Shown here: piece after piece, positions 45,883 to 56,900 of the stretch
Layout: the number at the start of each line of letters is the position of its first letter
Numbering within the stretch: the first letter of the stretch is position 1
Assembly (NCBI GenBank): GCA_013399695.1
Contig: VXAU01001100.1
Span: 1,474,122 to 1,538,121 of the forward strand
Length of the DNA stretch: 64,000 nt
DNA from: Formicarius rufipectus
Taxonomy: Eukaryota > Chordata > Aves > Passeriformes > Formicariidae
Reading direction: 5' to 3'
The notes under the pieces: model-generated
The model's input: only the letters and a program-made list of their open reading frames with translations
What the model was told of the DNA's origin: nothing
Database searches by the model: none
Translations under genes and position numbers: made by a program

Positions 45883-48800
45883 GGTTGAATGAAACTATGC
45901 CTAAAACTGTAGTTGTGACTTATTGTGCCAAATCCAGGTTTCAGATCTTGTGGGTCTTTTCTCTCCTAGGTGTTTGGTACCAATTTTTCTTGCTGGGCCT
46001 AAGAAATCTGGAAAAAGACAGTAATTTATTCAAATTCCAAGGGGTGACAATAGCATGGGAAAGTAGAGATGACCATGGAATGGCACATGGGAACATGGTC
46101 TGGGGCATGGGATGAGATGTGAGGTTGTAGGGATGGATGCTTATGTTGCAGGCTGTGGGGAAAGTGGGACTGCAAGTGAGGATTGGAATAGTGTGTTTGT
46201 CAAGGCACGAGACTGAGTGTGAAGGTGGAAGAGGTAATATAAAAGGCAGAAATTAGAATCTACTGTGGAGGAAAAAAAGAAAACAACAAAAAAGAGACTG
46301 CAAGTTGATTGGGCATCTGGATGTGGAGTCAAGTTGGGAGTCAGTGGGCCAAAGGACAAAATGTAACAGGGTAGGTTAATATGACCTGACACTGAGGAAG
46401 GGTTGAGGTGAAGGGAAAATGGATGTGGGTGTAGAAGAACCATGGATGAGGAGCAGGATGAAAACAAAAACTGGCAAAAAGTCTGTGCACCCAAGATTCA
46501 GTGTTGTTAAAAGGGAAGTGCTCTAAAAGTGATAGCATGACTGTGCACTCAGAAGGTGGTCTTGATTGTTTAAATGGGGAGAAAAAGAGTTCAGACAAGG
46601 ATGCTTTCACTTTTATTAAAAATTGGAGAAATGGGACTGACTGTATGGGTCTACAATGAGGCTGAGTGACAGAGAAGGGAAAGGACTGCAGTGGGGACAC
46701 TCTGTTAAAAATGGCCAGGTAAAATTAAATTAGAAGGGAGTCAACAGAACAGTCTGTATGCAAGCAGAAAACTCCTACCAGAGCTTAAATTGTTAAAAGG
46801 ATCAATCAAAACAATCCATGACTATGGGAAGTGGAGAGATGCACCACCACACATGTATATATTCCTTATCTGAACTAATATAACTGTGCAAGCCCAAATC
46901 TCTCTCTGTGCTCTTTCATCTGCACTTGTCATCAGGAGGAATTCAGCTGGGAAAAGTACGACACTAACAGAATTACGATTCAGTTTCCTAGTGTCTTTTT
47001 TAGCTCAAATATTTCTATTTAACATTGCACAGTGCTTGGTATTATCCATGTTTCTTGAGTTCCACTTGCTTTCTTTTCTATGTCAAACCTATGTGAAGGT
47101 TTGGAAAAATTAAATAAGTGAAGCATTTGCTTTCCTATCTCCCTGTTCTTCGTCTGTGTGCTTACAAGCTCAGTAAGTCAATTGTGATACAAACAGTGAT
47201 AACTTGGTTTTAAATAAGGCATGACACTAGGGAGTTTTCTTTGGAAGAATAATGAAAAGTGGTTGGCAAGATGAAAGCAGATGTAAAATCCAGACTGAAG
47301 CTGTCAGCATGGATGCAGCAGTGCAGCCTCTTCTTGCCTTTGAGAAAGGTCAGTAGAATATGCAGACATCTCACACGGCATGGACATGCTGTGGAGGATT
47401 ACAAGCAGGATATAAGTTCAACACAAAAGCAAACGGAACATGTAAGCACAAAATTCATAAAGAAACACATTTTGCCCATGGAAGTGACATCAGCCATAAG
47501 AGACAACATCTCCTGGTTGGACAGGCCATCATGCCTCACTTATTCCTACAAGTGAGAAGTGGTGGCTGACTTTTGTAGACAGGACACAGGGAAGCAGGGC
47601 TAAAACCCACTGAAATCAATCAATGTTCATTTATTTAAATATGTTTTGAATTGGGCCTTAAGACAACACATCCCTCTGTGTCCTCCTGTTGTGTGAACCT
47701 ATGTTTTCCAGCAGGCTGGAACACAAAATCCTCAGGGACTGTTGCTTATTAGACGTGTCTTTGTACAGGATAACATTTATTTTAGGTCCTTCCTCATCCC
47801 TAATTTGTCCTAGGAGAAATAACTAGGAGTACTGTCTCCTGTAGTTTCTCACTGAGAAATCCTAGAAGAGAATTAACCAATTTGAGACCTGAGTTACTTT
47901 TGTTCCCATCTATATTTCTCTCAGGCTATAATGGAAAGCAATGTCTCCTTGTTGGGTCTTGGGAGCCTGTTGGAACGGGGGCCTCCAGAAACAAGCGCAT
48001 GCACAACTCATACTGAAACTTGAGAGATTAAGGCAGCAATAAAATTCTCCAGTTATGATGTGGATTGAACAGTTCAAGAAAGGGGAGGGGTGATTTGAAA
48101 GCTCACTGACTGCTAAGGGAAGAGATGGCTGAAATTAGAGTCCCTGAGTACTTTCTGTACTTTGGCAGTCACAGACAAAGTATGAAATTATCCCCTTGAG
48201 ACACACAGTCTTTTTTCATATTAATGGTTTACCCTCTAAAAGATCTTTTTTATTTTACATTTCCAATTAGCATCACATAATTTTATTGTTCTCTGCTGCT
48301 GATGTGACAGTCTCCTCTGTTAACCCTCTGGATATATTAGCAATCCTAAAATGCCATTTTTATCTTGTGAGACAATTGCCAAGAAGAAAAAAACTCCTTT
48401 TAACTCTTGCTGAAACAACCATATTCTCTATTTCTTGGTGACATTCATGTTCATTTCTTGTATGTTTTGACTTTGCTTTACGTCCTGGATCAAAGTCATC
48501 AGTTCATTTCATGGAGGTAATCAAAAATCATCCTGTGAGAAGCAATATGTAGAGTGGTTTGTGAAAAGGCTAACTAAGCTTTTGCAAGGCCAGCATCCCA
48601 CTCTGATCTAATACTGTTTTAAATTGTTTCCTGTTGATTTGATTTTTAAATTTGTAACCATTTTTCTTCTGGGTGTAATTTCCATCCCTGAACAGGTAAG
48701 ATTGATTTGTCTGATTACAAATTTTTGTAAAGTTTTTTATGAGTTTCTTCACTAGTCCACAATATCATTTTTATTTTCTTATCTTTTTATTATTAGTCTC

Positions 48801-51800
48801 TCTGTTTTTCATTTCAAATGACTACATTTTTATGTTGCCAGTCTGACCTCTTTCAAATCATCAGGTTTTTTTCCTCAGGTACTTGTTGGACAAAATCAAA
48901 TTACAATGTATTTATATTCATTATGCTAAATTCTATTATTTACCACCCATTTGCTTATTTAATATAAATTAAAAATGTTAAACTTCTAGCACCACTTACT
49001 CATTTGCAGTCAAAGCAAAGCTATCCACATAACAATTATTTCCATGAACATGAATGCCTCAGTCAAAACATGAACCAGCATGTGAGTTCATCAACCAGTT
49101 CCTCAGCGAAGGAGCGTTGACGAGCAGTCTGCAGAGATCAGCAAATGGAGAGAGACAAGCAAGAAGGAGGGGTGGAGTGGGTTGTAGGAAAGCCAGAGCA
49201 GACTCATCAAAAATCAGGGAAGGTAAGAGAAAAGGAGAGAAATAACCAAGATATAAGTAGTGAAGAACAAAGCCAGAAAGGAGAAAATCAAGGAGAATGA
49301 TAAACAGAGAAAGAAGGGAGAAGAGAGAAAGAAGGGAAGATAAGGGAACTAACAAAAGCATCAAGGAAAAGAATAATTAGCATATTCATCACAATATCCC
49401 CTTCCTATTAAAACTGAAGGAGCATTCCCTGTCATAGGAGCATTCTAGAGCCTACATGAATTGTAAAGCAGTATAATAGGATATCAATCAAAACTACAGC
49501 ACCAGAGTTTCTAAGGCCATGGTTTTATGACCAGGAAAGACTGTCTTCAGATTCCTGATACCAGATCACACTGTTGCAGCTGCAAGGAGCAAAGTGCTGA
49601 TCCCATACAATCTTTCTGTGCTGGCTCAAATTAATGCAGAACTTCTAGTATGTTAACTTGGTGCTATTAGCAGACTTCATTGCATGTCATCTGTCTTTTC
49701 ACAGTTGACATAAAGCCAGCATAATAGCATAAATCTAACATAAAATTCATGTTGCGTGCTCTGGCTAATTCAGCAGAAATGTATTCACGTGTTCATAATT
49801 GTGTTTATAGTGCTGTTCCAGAAGGGCATAGAATTGGTAGTAAATTCTGTTTAATACACTGCAAGTGTTGTTATGAGCAGAAGGGAATATATTATATATC
49901 TGAAACAAAGTATCTACTCTTAGTCAAATTAATTTTTTAACAGTCAAAATTAACCTTGTTACAAAAATATGTATTCATTGTTCAAATTAATACAGAGATG
50001 TCTCACCAGTAAAAGTCTTTAAATTATTTGTGTCTGCCTGATGTTATTTCACCTACATACAACCAAGAAGTGTGAAAGTTGAACAGCGGCCTTCACCTGC
50101 CCTACCTGACACAAGGGGCTATTACTTGTCCCACGATGATTACCAACTTTTGTCAGGCCTTTGCCACATGCAGTATTCCCACAAATAAAGTTACAAGAGG
50201 ATGGCTAATTGTCCTGTAGACCACAGCAGCATTATTAAAGCAAGTTAAGACCAGCTCAGGCAAAGATAAGGCCAAAAAATTCTTAGACCCCAAGCTATCA
50301 GGTCAGCACAAAGACTGCAGACTTTTACTAATACTGGAAAAAAATCATGTTTACTGAGGTACAGCCTCAGTTTTGTGTGTTCATTTGAAACTCTCTGTAT
50401 GATGTTCTATAAATCTTCTTTATATTGCTGGTGATTGAAAACATGTTCAATAGGAGCTTTCTTTTGCTTTTCAGCTGACAAATAAGCTGTGCTAACTACA
50501 TGTGAACTCAACTATTAGTGTTCCAGGGACTAAAGTTTAAAATGACTGAGTTCTGAAATTATGTTCTTCTATAGGAGAAAACATTTCTGATACACCTTCT
50601 CTTCCCTGTAAAGCATTTAATTTAGCCTACCCTGCAGAAATCACAAAAGGCATTAGTTCCATCTCAATTATTGCAGTTGGGTTCTGTTAGAATCTAAATT
50701 TATTTCACAGCAGCATGTATTTATGTGTTCTTAACACCTGACTGCTGAAAATACTAGGCTTATTTCAGTGGGTTCCTTGAATGATGGCTTCTAGTCTCTG
50801 CTGAAAAATAGCAGCTGGGCAAACAAAAGCCCACGAGGGAAGTGCTGACAACCTTTGCTGTGCTTACCTTTATCTAGCTGCAAATTTTGGCTAAAAACTC
50901 TCCACACCCCTTCCTTCCCCATCCTTTTTTGCAGGTTTGCCAAGCATGAATAAAAAGCTTATTTCAGCAGATGGTGTTCCTCATTGTTATTCATATCGGT
51001 ATCCAGGGACGTTTGAGTCCATGGGCATGAGAATGTTTTTGCCCACTGCTGTTGTAGTTCCACTTCAGTATCAATTTCCAAGGGTCCATACTGCCAAAAT
51101 AATCTAATTAATAATACTTGGCATCCAGTATTGCTCTTGACAGTTTCAAAGTTGTAATATGTATATATATATATGTTAACAGATTGCTCATGCTGCATCC
51201 TGTCAGGAGAAAGCAGTGCATCCAGATCATCCTTATAAGATAGTGAGAAAGGCTGAATCAGAAAGGAGGACATTTCAACCTCTGCATGTAAGAAGAAGAA
51301 CGTTAATTGGAGTCCTGCCTCCTTCAGTGCCCACCCTGGAAAGCGATCATGTTACTGTAAGAAGAATAATTTTGCAAAAGATTTTGCTCTTTTCTCCCTT
51401 TTAAAGGCAGACAAACTGATGGGGGTCTGTTTCCTACGTTACTTGCCCATGTTGCTTTAAGTAAATCTGAAAGCAAAGTAAATCTTCTAGTTTCCTATGA
51501 CCTAGACTATGTCTTCTACAAGCCTTAAAAATGCAGAATTAATTTTGGGTTTTCTGAGTGGCTTGGTTTTGCAGTTGTACCATTTGTACCCAAAATATTC
51601 AAATAGAAAGATACCTTTCTATTCCCAGATATAAATAAGCCTGAATGTGCCAAGAGGATGCTGCAGATGTTTTATAGACACCCAGAACAAGTACTAAAAG
51701 CAACTGCTGCTTCTAGAAAGAGGTGCTGTTATTGCAAATGAATCCTCAGAAAGGATCTTCAAAACCAGAAGGAGACCACAACACCTTTCCCTTTTAGCTA

Positions 51801-52541
51801 GAACAGAAGGCTTTGCTGCCTTCCTGCCCAAGCTCAAAGAGCGCCAAGTTAGCCTTACATAAATAAGAGGCTTGCTTACTGTGTCAAGGCAGAGGTATAC
51901 ATCTTCAACATGCTTCAGATTATTTATGTGATAGCGTCTGGAAGCATGTGTCTGTAGGTGTGTTAAATGTTTAAATTCCCACCGTAATAGTCATATTGGA
52001 GATCTAGAACAGCTTTCATTTGCATAGAAAAGTATCCAGTACCATATGCAATACTCCTAAGAGGGTCCATACTTTCCACTGTACTTCTTCACTAAAGCTC
52101 TCTGTAAAACAGAGACAATAATAGTCATGAAAATCAATCTGCTGATACCTTTGAAGACCTCCAATATGTGCCCTACCAGGGATAAAAGTATTTGTCTTTT
52201 CAGCAGTGTATGATGCACGAGAAGTGACATGAACACATTTTGTCAAGAAGAATAAAAATTACTGAATAGATGTGATGACCACATTGTTTACTGCAGGAAG
52301 AAGAGCGGTTTGTTTTTTTTTTCAATAGCAAGAAATTCAGTACTGCATCATAACGTGTATATTGCACCGATAACAAAAAAAGTGATATTTCACTAAATGG
52401 CATAAAATCTTCATCCTGGATTTTGTTTCTATTGCAAACTTAATATTTGGGAGCAGCTGTTGACTCCCTGGTGAAGTGAGAGCCAGGCCTAAAAAGAGTT
52501 AATTGAGTCAGTAAAGTACCAGGCTGTGCAAGGAGCGAACC
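45883..52541. other. Unique DNA, no supported gene
   Basis: Purine-rich sequence at 46050-46700 leaves long minus-strand frames (117 and 119 codons) that are composition artefacts. A 98-codon frame at 47259-47555 (+) and an open stretch at 49063-49222 (+) between splice-like sites show no known domain. Segment 50080-50350 differs in composition from its neighbours and could be an unlisted repeat. (TA)n lies at 51160-51175. Confidence 0.45.
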
Positions 52542-52863
52542 TGTGTTAAGACGTAACATGATAGCCTGTTCTGCCTACTGAAAAATGCTAAAAATGCTGT
52601 ATTGTCAACATAAGTGGGTATAACTTAAGATAAAGTGGACACTTGAGCCAAGGATTTAGATAAGTAAAAGACCTGAAGAATAAAGGGGGACATGAGTTAA
52701 GATATTTTGTAAGCATCAGCAACCAGGCAAGGACAGAATGAGGAAGAGGAGCTGACGATCCCCAGACTGAGGCCAAAAACTGGAACGACCACCAAAAAAG
52801 ACCTGACAAAAGAAGATTCTTGAAGACTCCGCCCCAAGCTCCACCTAAACTCTGCCTAAACAT

Positions 52864-52893
52864 AATTCATCATTATGAATATGATGATGAATT
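52864..52893 (+). promoter_or_regulatory. Inverted repeat in LTR U3
   Basis: Arms AATTCATCAT (52864-52873) and ATGATGAATT (52884-52893) are exact reverse complements around a 10-base spacer. They lie 44 bases before the TATA box and are followed by POU/octamer-like words (TTGCATGAATATGTATGC). Probably an enhancer-type element of the provirus. Confidence 0.7.
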
Positions 52894-52936
52894 GCATGAA
52901 TATGTATGCTAAGATGTTGTAATCATGTATTTAGTC

Positions 52937-52945
52937 TATATAAAT
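52937..52945 (+). promoter_or_regulatory. LTR TATA box
   Basis: TATATAAAT, correctly placed upstream of the AATAAA signal, marks the U3 promoter of the ERVK-like LTR. Transcription would start near 52970 and run toward the adjacent CR1. Confidence 0.65.
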
Positions 52946-53016
52946 TACCTTGTCTTTCACTAGAACTTTGGAACTAGTATGCCAATGTATGAACTGACTA
53001 GTTCCCCAGTGTTGCC

Positions 53017-53022
53017 AATAAA
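53017..53022 (+). terminator. LTR polyadenylation signal
   Basis: Canonical AATAAA within GCCAATAAATACC, close to the end of the R region of the ERVK-like LTR. Cleavage would be expected 15-25 bases downstream. Confidence 0.65.
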
Positions 53023-53083
53023 TACCTTTTGATGCTTAAAGATAAATTAACTCTGGGCAGTTTGTTTATCCCGAACTTTTTCA

Positions 53084-53929
53084 GAATCACTGGAAGGCAG
53101 GGAGGCCCTGCGGGGAGATCATGACAAATTAGAGCACTGGACAATCACCAATCATATGAAGTTCAACAAAGGGAAGTGCTGGATTCTGAACCTGGAATGA
53201 GGCAACACTGGATGTTTGTCCAGACTGGGGAATGAGATGCTGGAAAGCAGTGCCATGGAAAAGGTCCTGGGGGTCTTGGTGGATGGCAAGTTGAATCTGA
53301 GTCAGCAGTGCCCTGGCAGCCAGGAGGGCCAACCTTGTCCTGGGGAGCATCAGGCACAGCATCACCAGCTGGTCGAGGGAGGGGGTTGTCCTGCTCTGCT
53401 CTGCACTGGAGCGATCTCACCTTGAATACTTTGTGCAGTTTTGGGCGCTGCAATATAAGAAAGATACTAAGCTGTTAGAGAGTGTCCAAAGGAGGGCAGT
53501 GAAGATGGTGAAGGGCCTTGAGCGGAAGCTGCGTGAGGAGTGTCTGAGGGCATTTGGTCTGTTCAGCTTGGAGAAGAGGAGACTGAGGGGAGACCTCATT
53601 GCAGTTAAAACTTCCTTGTGAGGGGAAGAGGAGGGGCAAGCACCAATCCAGTGATGGGATCTGAAGAAGTGGCCTGAAGTTGTGTCAAGAGAGGGTTAGG
53701 TTGGATATTAGAAAGAGATTGTTCAAGCAGAGGGTGGTTGGGCACTGGAACAGGCTCCCCACAGAAGGGGTCACAGCACCAAGCCTGGCAGAGTTCAAGA
53801 AGTTTTTGGATGATACTCTTGGATAAGTGGTGTGACTCTTGGGAATGGTCCTGTGCAGGGCTAAGAGTTGTACTCCATGACCCTTGTGGGTCCCTTTCAA
53901 CTCTGAACATTCTTTGATTCTGTGATTCC
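53084..53929 (+). mobile_element. CR1 LINE, 3' half (CR1-X-like)
   Basis: Sense CR1 of about 845 bases covering the last third of ORF2 and the 3' UTR. Landmarks: 'atgaagttcaacaaagggaagtgc' at 53157-53180 (MKFNKGKC), 'ctgggggtcttggtggat' at 53267-53284 (LGVLVD), the clean frame 53433-53621, 'gggcactggaacaggctcccca' at 53740-53761, and the tail 'actccatgacccttgtgggtccctttcaactctgaac' ending in ATTCTTTGATTCTGTGATTC. Frame changes around 53300 and 53620 and a shortened segment at 53625-53690 disable it. The tail type (CTTGTGGGTCCC) is the one also seen in the SINE at 26130 and the CR1 at 61055. Confidence 0.92.
53433..53621 (+). pseudogene. CR1 ORF2 remnant (reverse transcriptase C-terminal part)
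   Basis: An open stretch of 62 codons whose residues fit the CR1 polymerase downstream of the catalytic domain: VQRRAVKMVKGLE, then LREECLRAFGLFSLEKRRLRGDL, against the family pattern 'VQRRATKMIKGLEHLSYEERLRELGLFSLEKRRLRGDL'. It ends at a premature stop just after GDLIAVKTS. A fragment of the LINE above, not a host gene. Confidence 0.88.
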
Positions 53930-56900
53930 TGGAGTTAAATGTGAGGGTTATATGTTTAGAAGTTGGTTTTAAAACCATCACCTTTGTAAATAATGCAACA
54001 GGCCTAGACTTTGAATATTTGGCCATCGGCACATTTTGCCTCCAGATAAGGTGCAATGGCAAATGAAAATGATTTTGGACTAGGTTTGTTTATCCTAACA
54101 TGCTAACACATGCAAATGAACTTTAATATTCCCCTATTATATTTTTTTTGCTGAGAACGTGGCATCTTCCTATTTTTAAAAGTGTCAATTTTAATAATTT
54201 AAGAACCATGATGATCTTACACATAAATCTTTGGCAATCAGTTTCCTTCTCTGCCTTAATTCAGCCTTTACGCAGTGTTGTATCTCACCATATTCAGCTG
54301 TGAAAGGGAATTTGATCATCACATATACTCTAAATAGTGGGGCATTGCTGACTGCGTCAAATACAATAGCAATGGCAGTCTTCAGGATCTGACCTTGCAA
54401 TGAATTATTCGAGATCCAAATGAGTGTCCATGCAGCTAAAACATCTAATTTCTAGAGTTTGATTCTACTCTTTGCTGCTACCTTCTTAGAACAGACTGAA
54501 AAGTTAAGAGCTCAGACTTTTTCTCAGGTCTTCACTTACTGAATTATTCCCAACAATTATTCCCTCCTTTCATCTAAATCATCCTGACAGGTAAGTGAAG
54601 AATTATTTTCAAATCTTTGCATTTGGAAATGACAGCCACATTTCAACACCATTATCTGCCTTCAAGCTGTGTTTTGTTGCCTGCCCAAATCCTTTTCAAG
54701 TTCTGTCACATTTTCAGCGATTCAGAGTGCTCATTTTAAAAGATGCCAGAGTGGGTATAGGCTCTTATGATACTGAGTAGGGAGAAGGCAAGAGAATTTT
54801 GGGTTTATGCCTTTCGAATTCAAAACTGGGATAGATTAATGGAAGACAAGTCTTAACAGTCCAAGACCAGACTAAAGTATCTCAATGTAGCATGTATATG
54901 TATGCATGCCTGCTTTGCACACTTTTCCTTGCAGAATGTGATTGGTAGTCTTGAAACTATGTTACTTTTTAAAAGTACTGAAGGTGTTTCATTTATGTAA
55001 TAGGGAATATTTTGCTATTTATGCCCAGTATGTACATTGTGTACAATCAAGCTCCCTACAGGCTCTGAATTACTGGGTGTTAAATGGAACAGTCCTTTAG
55101 TCCCGCCTGCATGCAGAGAGTAATTTGTGAGCAAGGAATTAAAAGCCTGGGTTCTAATATAACAGCTGGCTAATCAACACTGTGTTTCATTCATTCAATT
55201 AAACTACACAGTAAGATTTCGGATTTGGTCCAAGTCCTACCCTGGAAGAATATGAGTCTCTCTCTGAGAGTTTGATGTAGTCCTCAGTGACTTGTAGCTA
55301 TCACATAAACTGCAGCTCCTACAATCCTGGAAGATTTATCACCTTCACTCTAAGGCTGACTACAGCTTTTAAGTCCAGAGTTTTATAGGTCTAAGCCTCT
55401 GACACTCATTCAGTAGATGGGCTGTATTTATCAAGCTGACTAATCTTGTATAGGGTTGATGTGAATCATTCTTCAAAGTACTGTTAGAAAGATGCTGAAT
55501 GTCAGATGTGAAATGGGATAACTGCTCCTCTGACAGGCACGTAGAAACAAAACATTCTGAAACACGATAACAAAATATTGGCAGCCACAAGAAAAAGAAA
55601 ATTTGTTTTTCCTTTCCCCATGCAAACTGAAATGATACATATAAGCATGTTATGGCAAATGTCTTCCTTTCATTTATGGGTCAATAAATTAATTTACACT
55701 AAATGATCATGTCTCTTTCTGTTCCAGTTGGTCTGTCTGACTTCATCCATGGTCACTTTCCCTGTATGGAGTACATATTGGCTGCTGCCAGGAATTACTT
55801 TCCATATATTCACCACAAAAAAAGACCCCACTCCAAGTCTGCTAGTGTCATAGTTGCACAATAGTTTTTTTTCTAGATGCTGCCTTCATTTTTTGTATTA
55901 GTTGCTTCATTTCTCTTTGAATTGCATTGAGATGATTCACATGCAAAAGTCTAAACTATGTGCATATGCAGTTTTCTTTTTGCAACAAGTTTTCAAAGGT
56001 ATGTCCAGATAAGACCTAAAAACTGTATTGAAAAATAATCTCGTATAAGATTTTTTCAAATCCCCAAGATTCATATTTTAAAATATAAACTCTTCTCAAA
56101 CAGACAAAAAAATAAACAAATAAAATCCTGTTTTCTTTCACTTGACATTAAATATATTTGTAGATCCTTTTCATGCTTAGTCTATTCCCAGTCCCTACCT
56201 ACCTTGTTTAAATCTGTTGTTTTTAAAATCCGGGTGAACTTTTTCTGTAAATAACAAGGAGTGAGAAAAGACAGATGCATTTATTGTTGATGCAACTTTA
56301 ACATTTTTGTTTACTAAGATAAATAGTCAAACATACAATCAATAATGAGTTACTAAAAGCACACCTAGAAAACACATAGAATTTGTTAGTCTGTGCTATA
56401 TACAAGTCCATCTTTTGGGTATAACTACATTTAAATGATTCTATCAGAAATTTCCATTAATATATGCTTTCTGACTCTATTATACATGGTCAGACTACAT
56501 GCAGATATTGTGGATTCCATAAAAATAGTGAAGGATAAATGAGGATATTACCATTCCCCTAAGATCAACTCCTCAGTGCCCACTCAGCCTATGGCATCCA
56601 TTCTTTCAATTTCATAAATTTGTTTTTCACACATTTCTGGTGGAGAAAGAACATACAGCCAGGATGTGGATGGAATATGATGAGAGAGTTTTCCTTCCAA
56701 GAACAAGCAAAAAGCTGCATTCTTTCATGATTTTGCTTGGTAATGGACTAGTTATCTGAAAAAACTATGACTACCTGTATTTTATCACCTCTTTTACCTG
56801 CACTTCTTCATTGACAATGAGAACCTGGAGACATAGACAGCTTTAACAAGAAAAGGGTTGTTAGTGATTTTTAAAATACACTGAGAAAAATGGTAATTTA

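Larger units (their letters stand above)
52542..53083 (+). mobile_element. ERVK-like solo LTR
   Basis: The element starts TGTGTTAAGACG and ends in CCGAACTTTTTCA (TG...CA, about 542 bases). U3 contains an inverted repeat (52864-52893), then TATATAAAT at 52937-52945, and AATAAA at 53017-53022 about 80 bases downstream of the TATA box, the order expected for U3-R-U5. The flanking words GAACC (52537-52541) and GAATC (53084-53088) agree at 4 of 5 positions and could be a target duplication. The closing 'gtttatcccgaa' U5 portion is typical of avian ERVK LTRs as I remember them. No viral genes adjoin it. A competing reading uses CGAAC at 52536 and 53072 as the duplication, so the ends are not certain. 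Confidence 0.72.

Noticed and set aside
46141..46700. Two minus-strand frames of 117 and 119 codons
   Set aside because: They are read opposite a purine-rich tract, which depletes stops on the minus strand. The predicted residues are low-complexity Ser/Phe/Leu/Pro.
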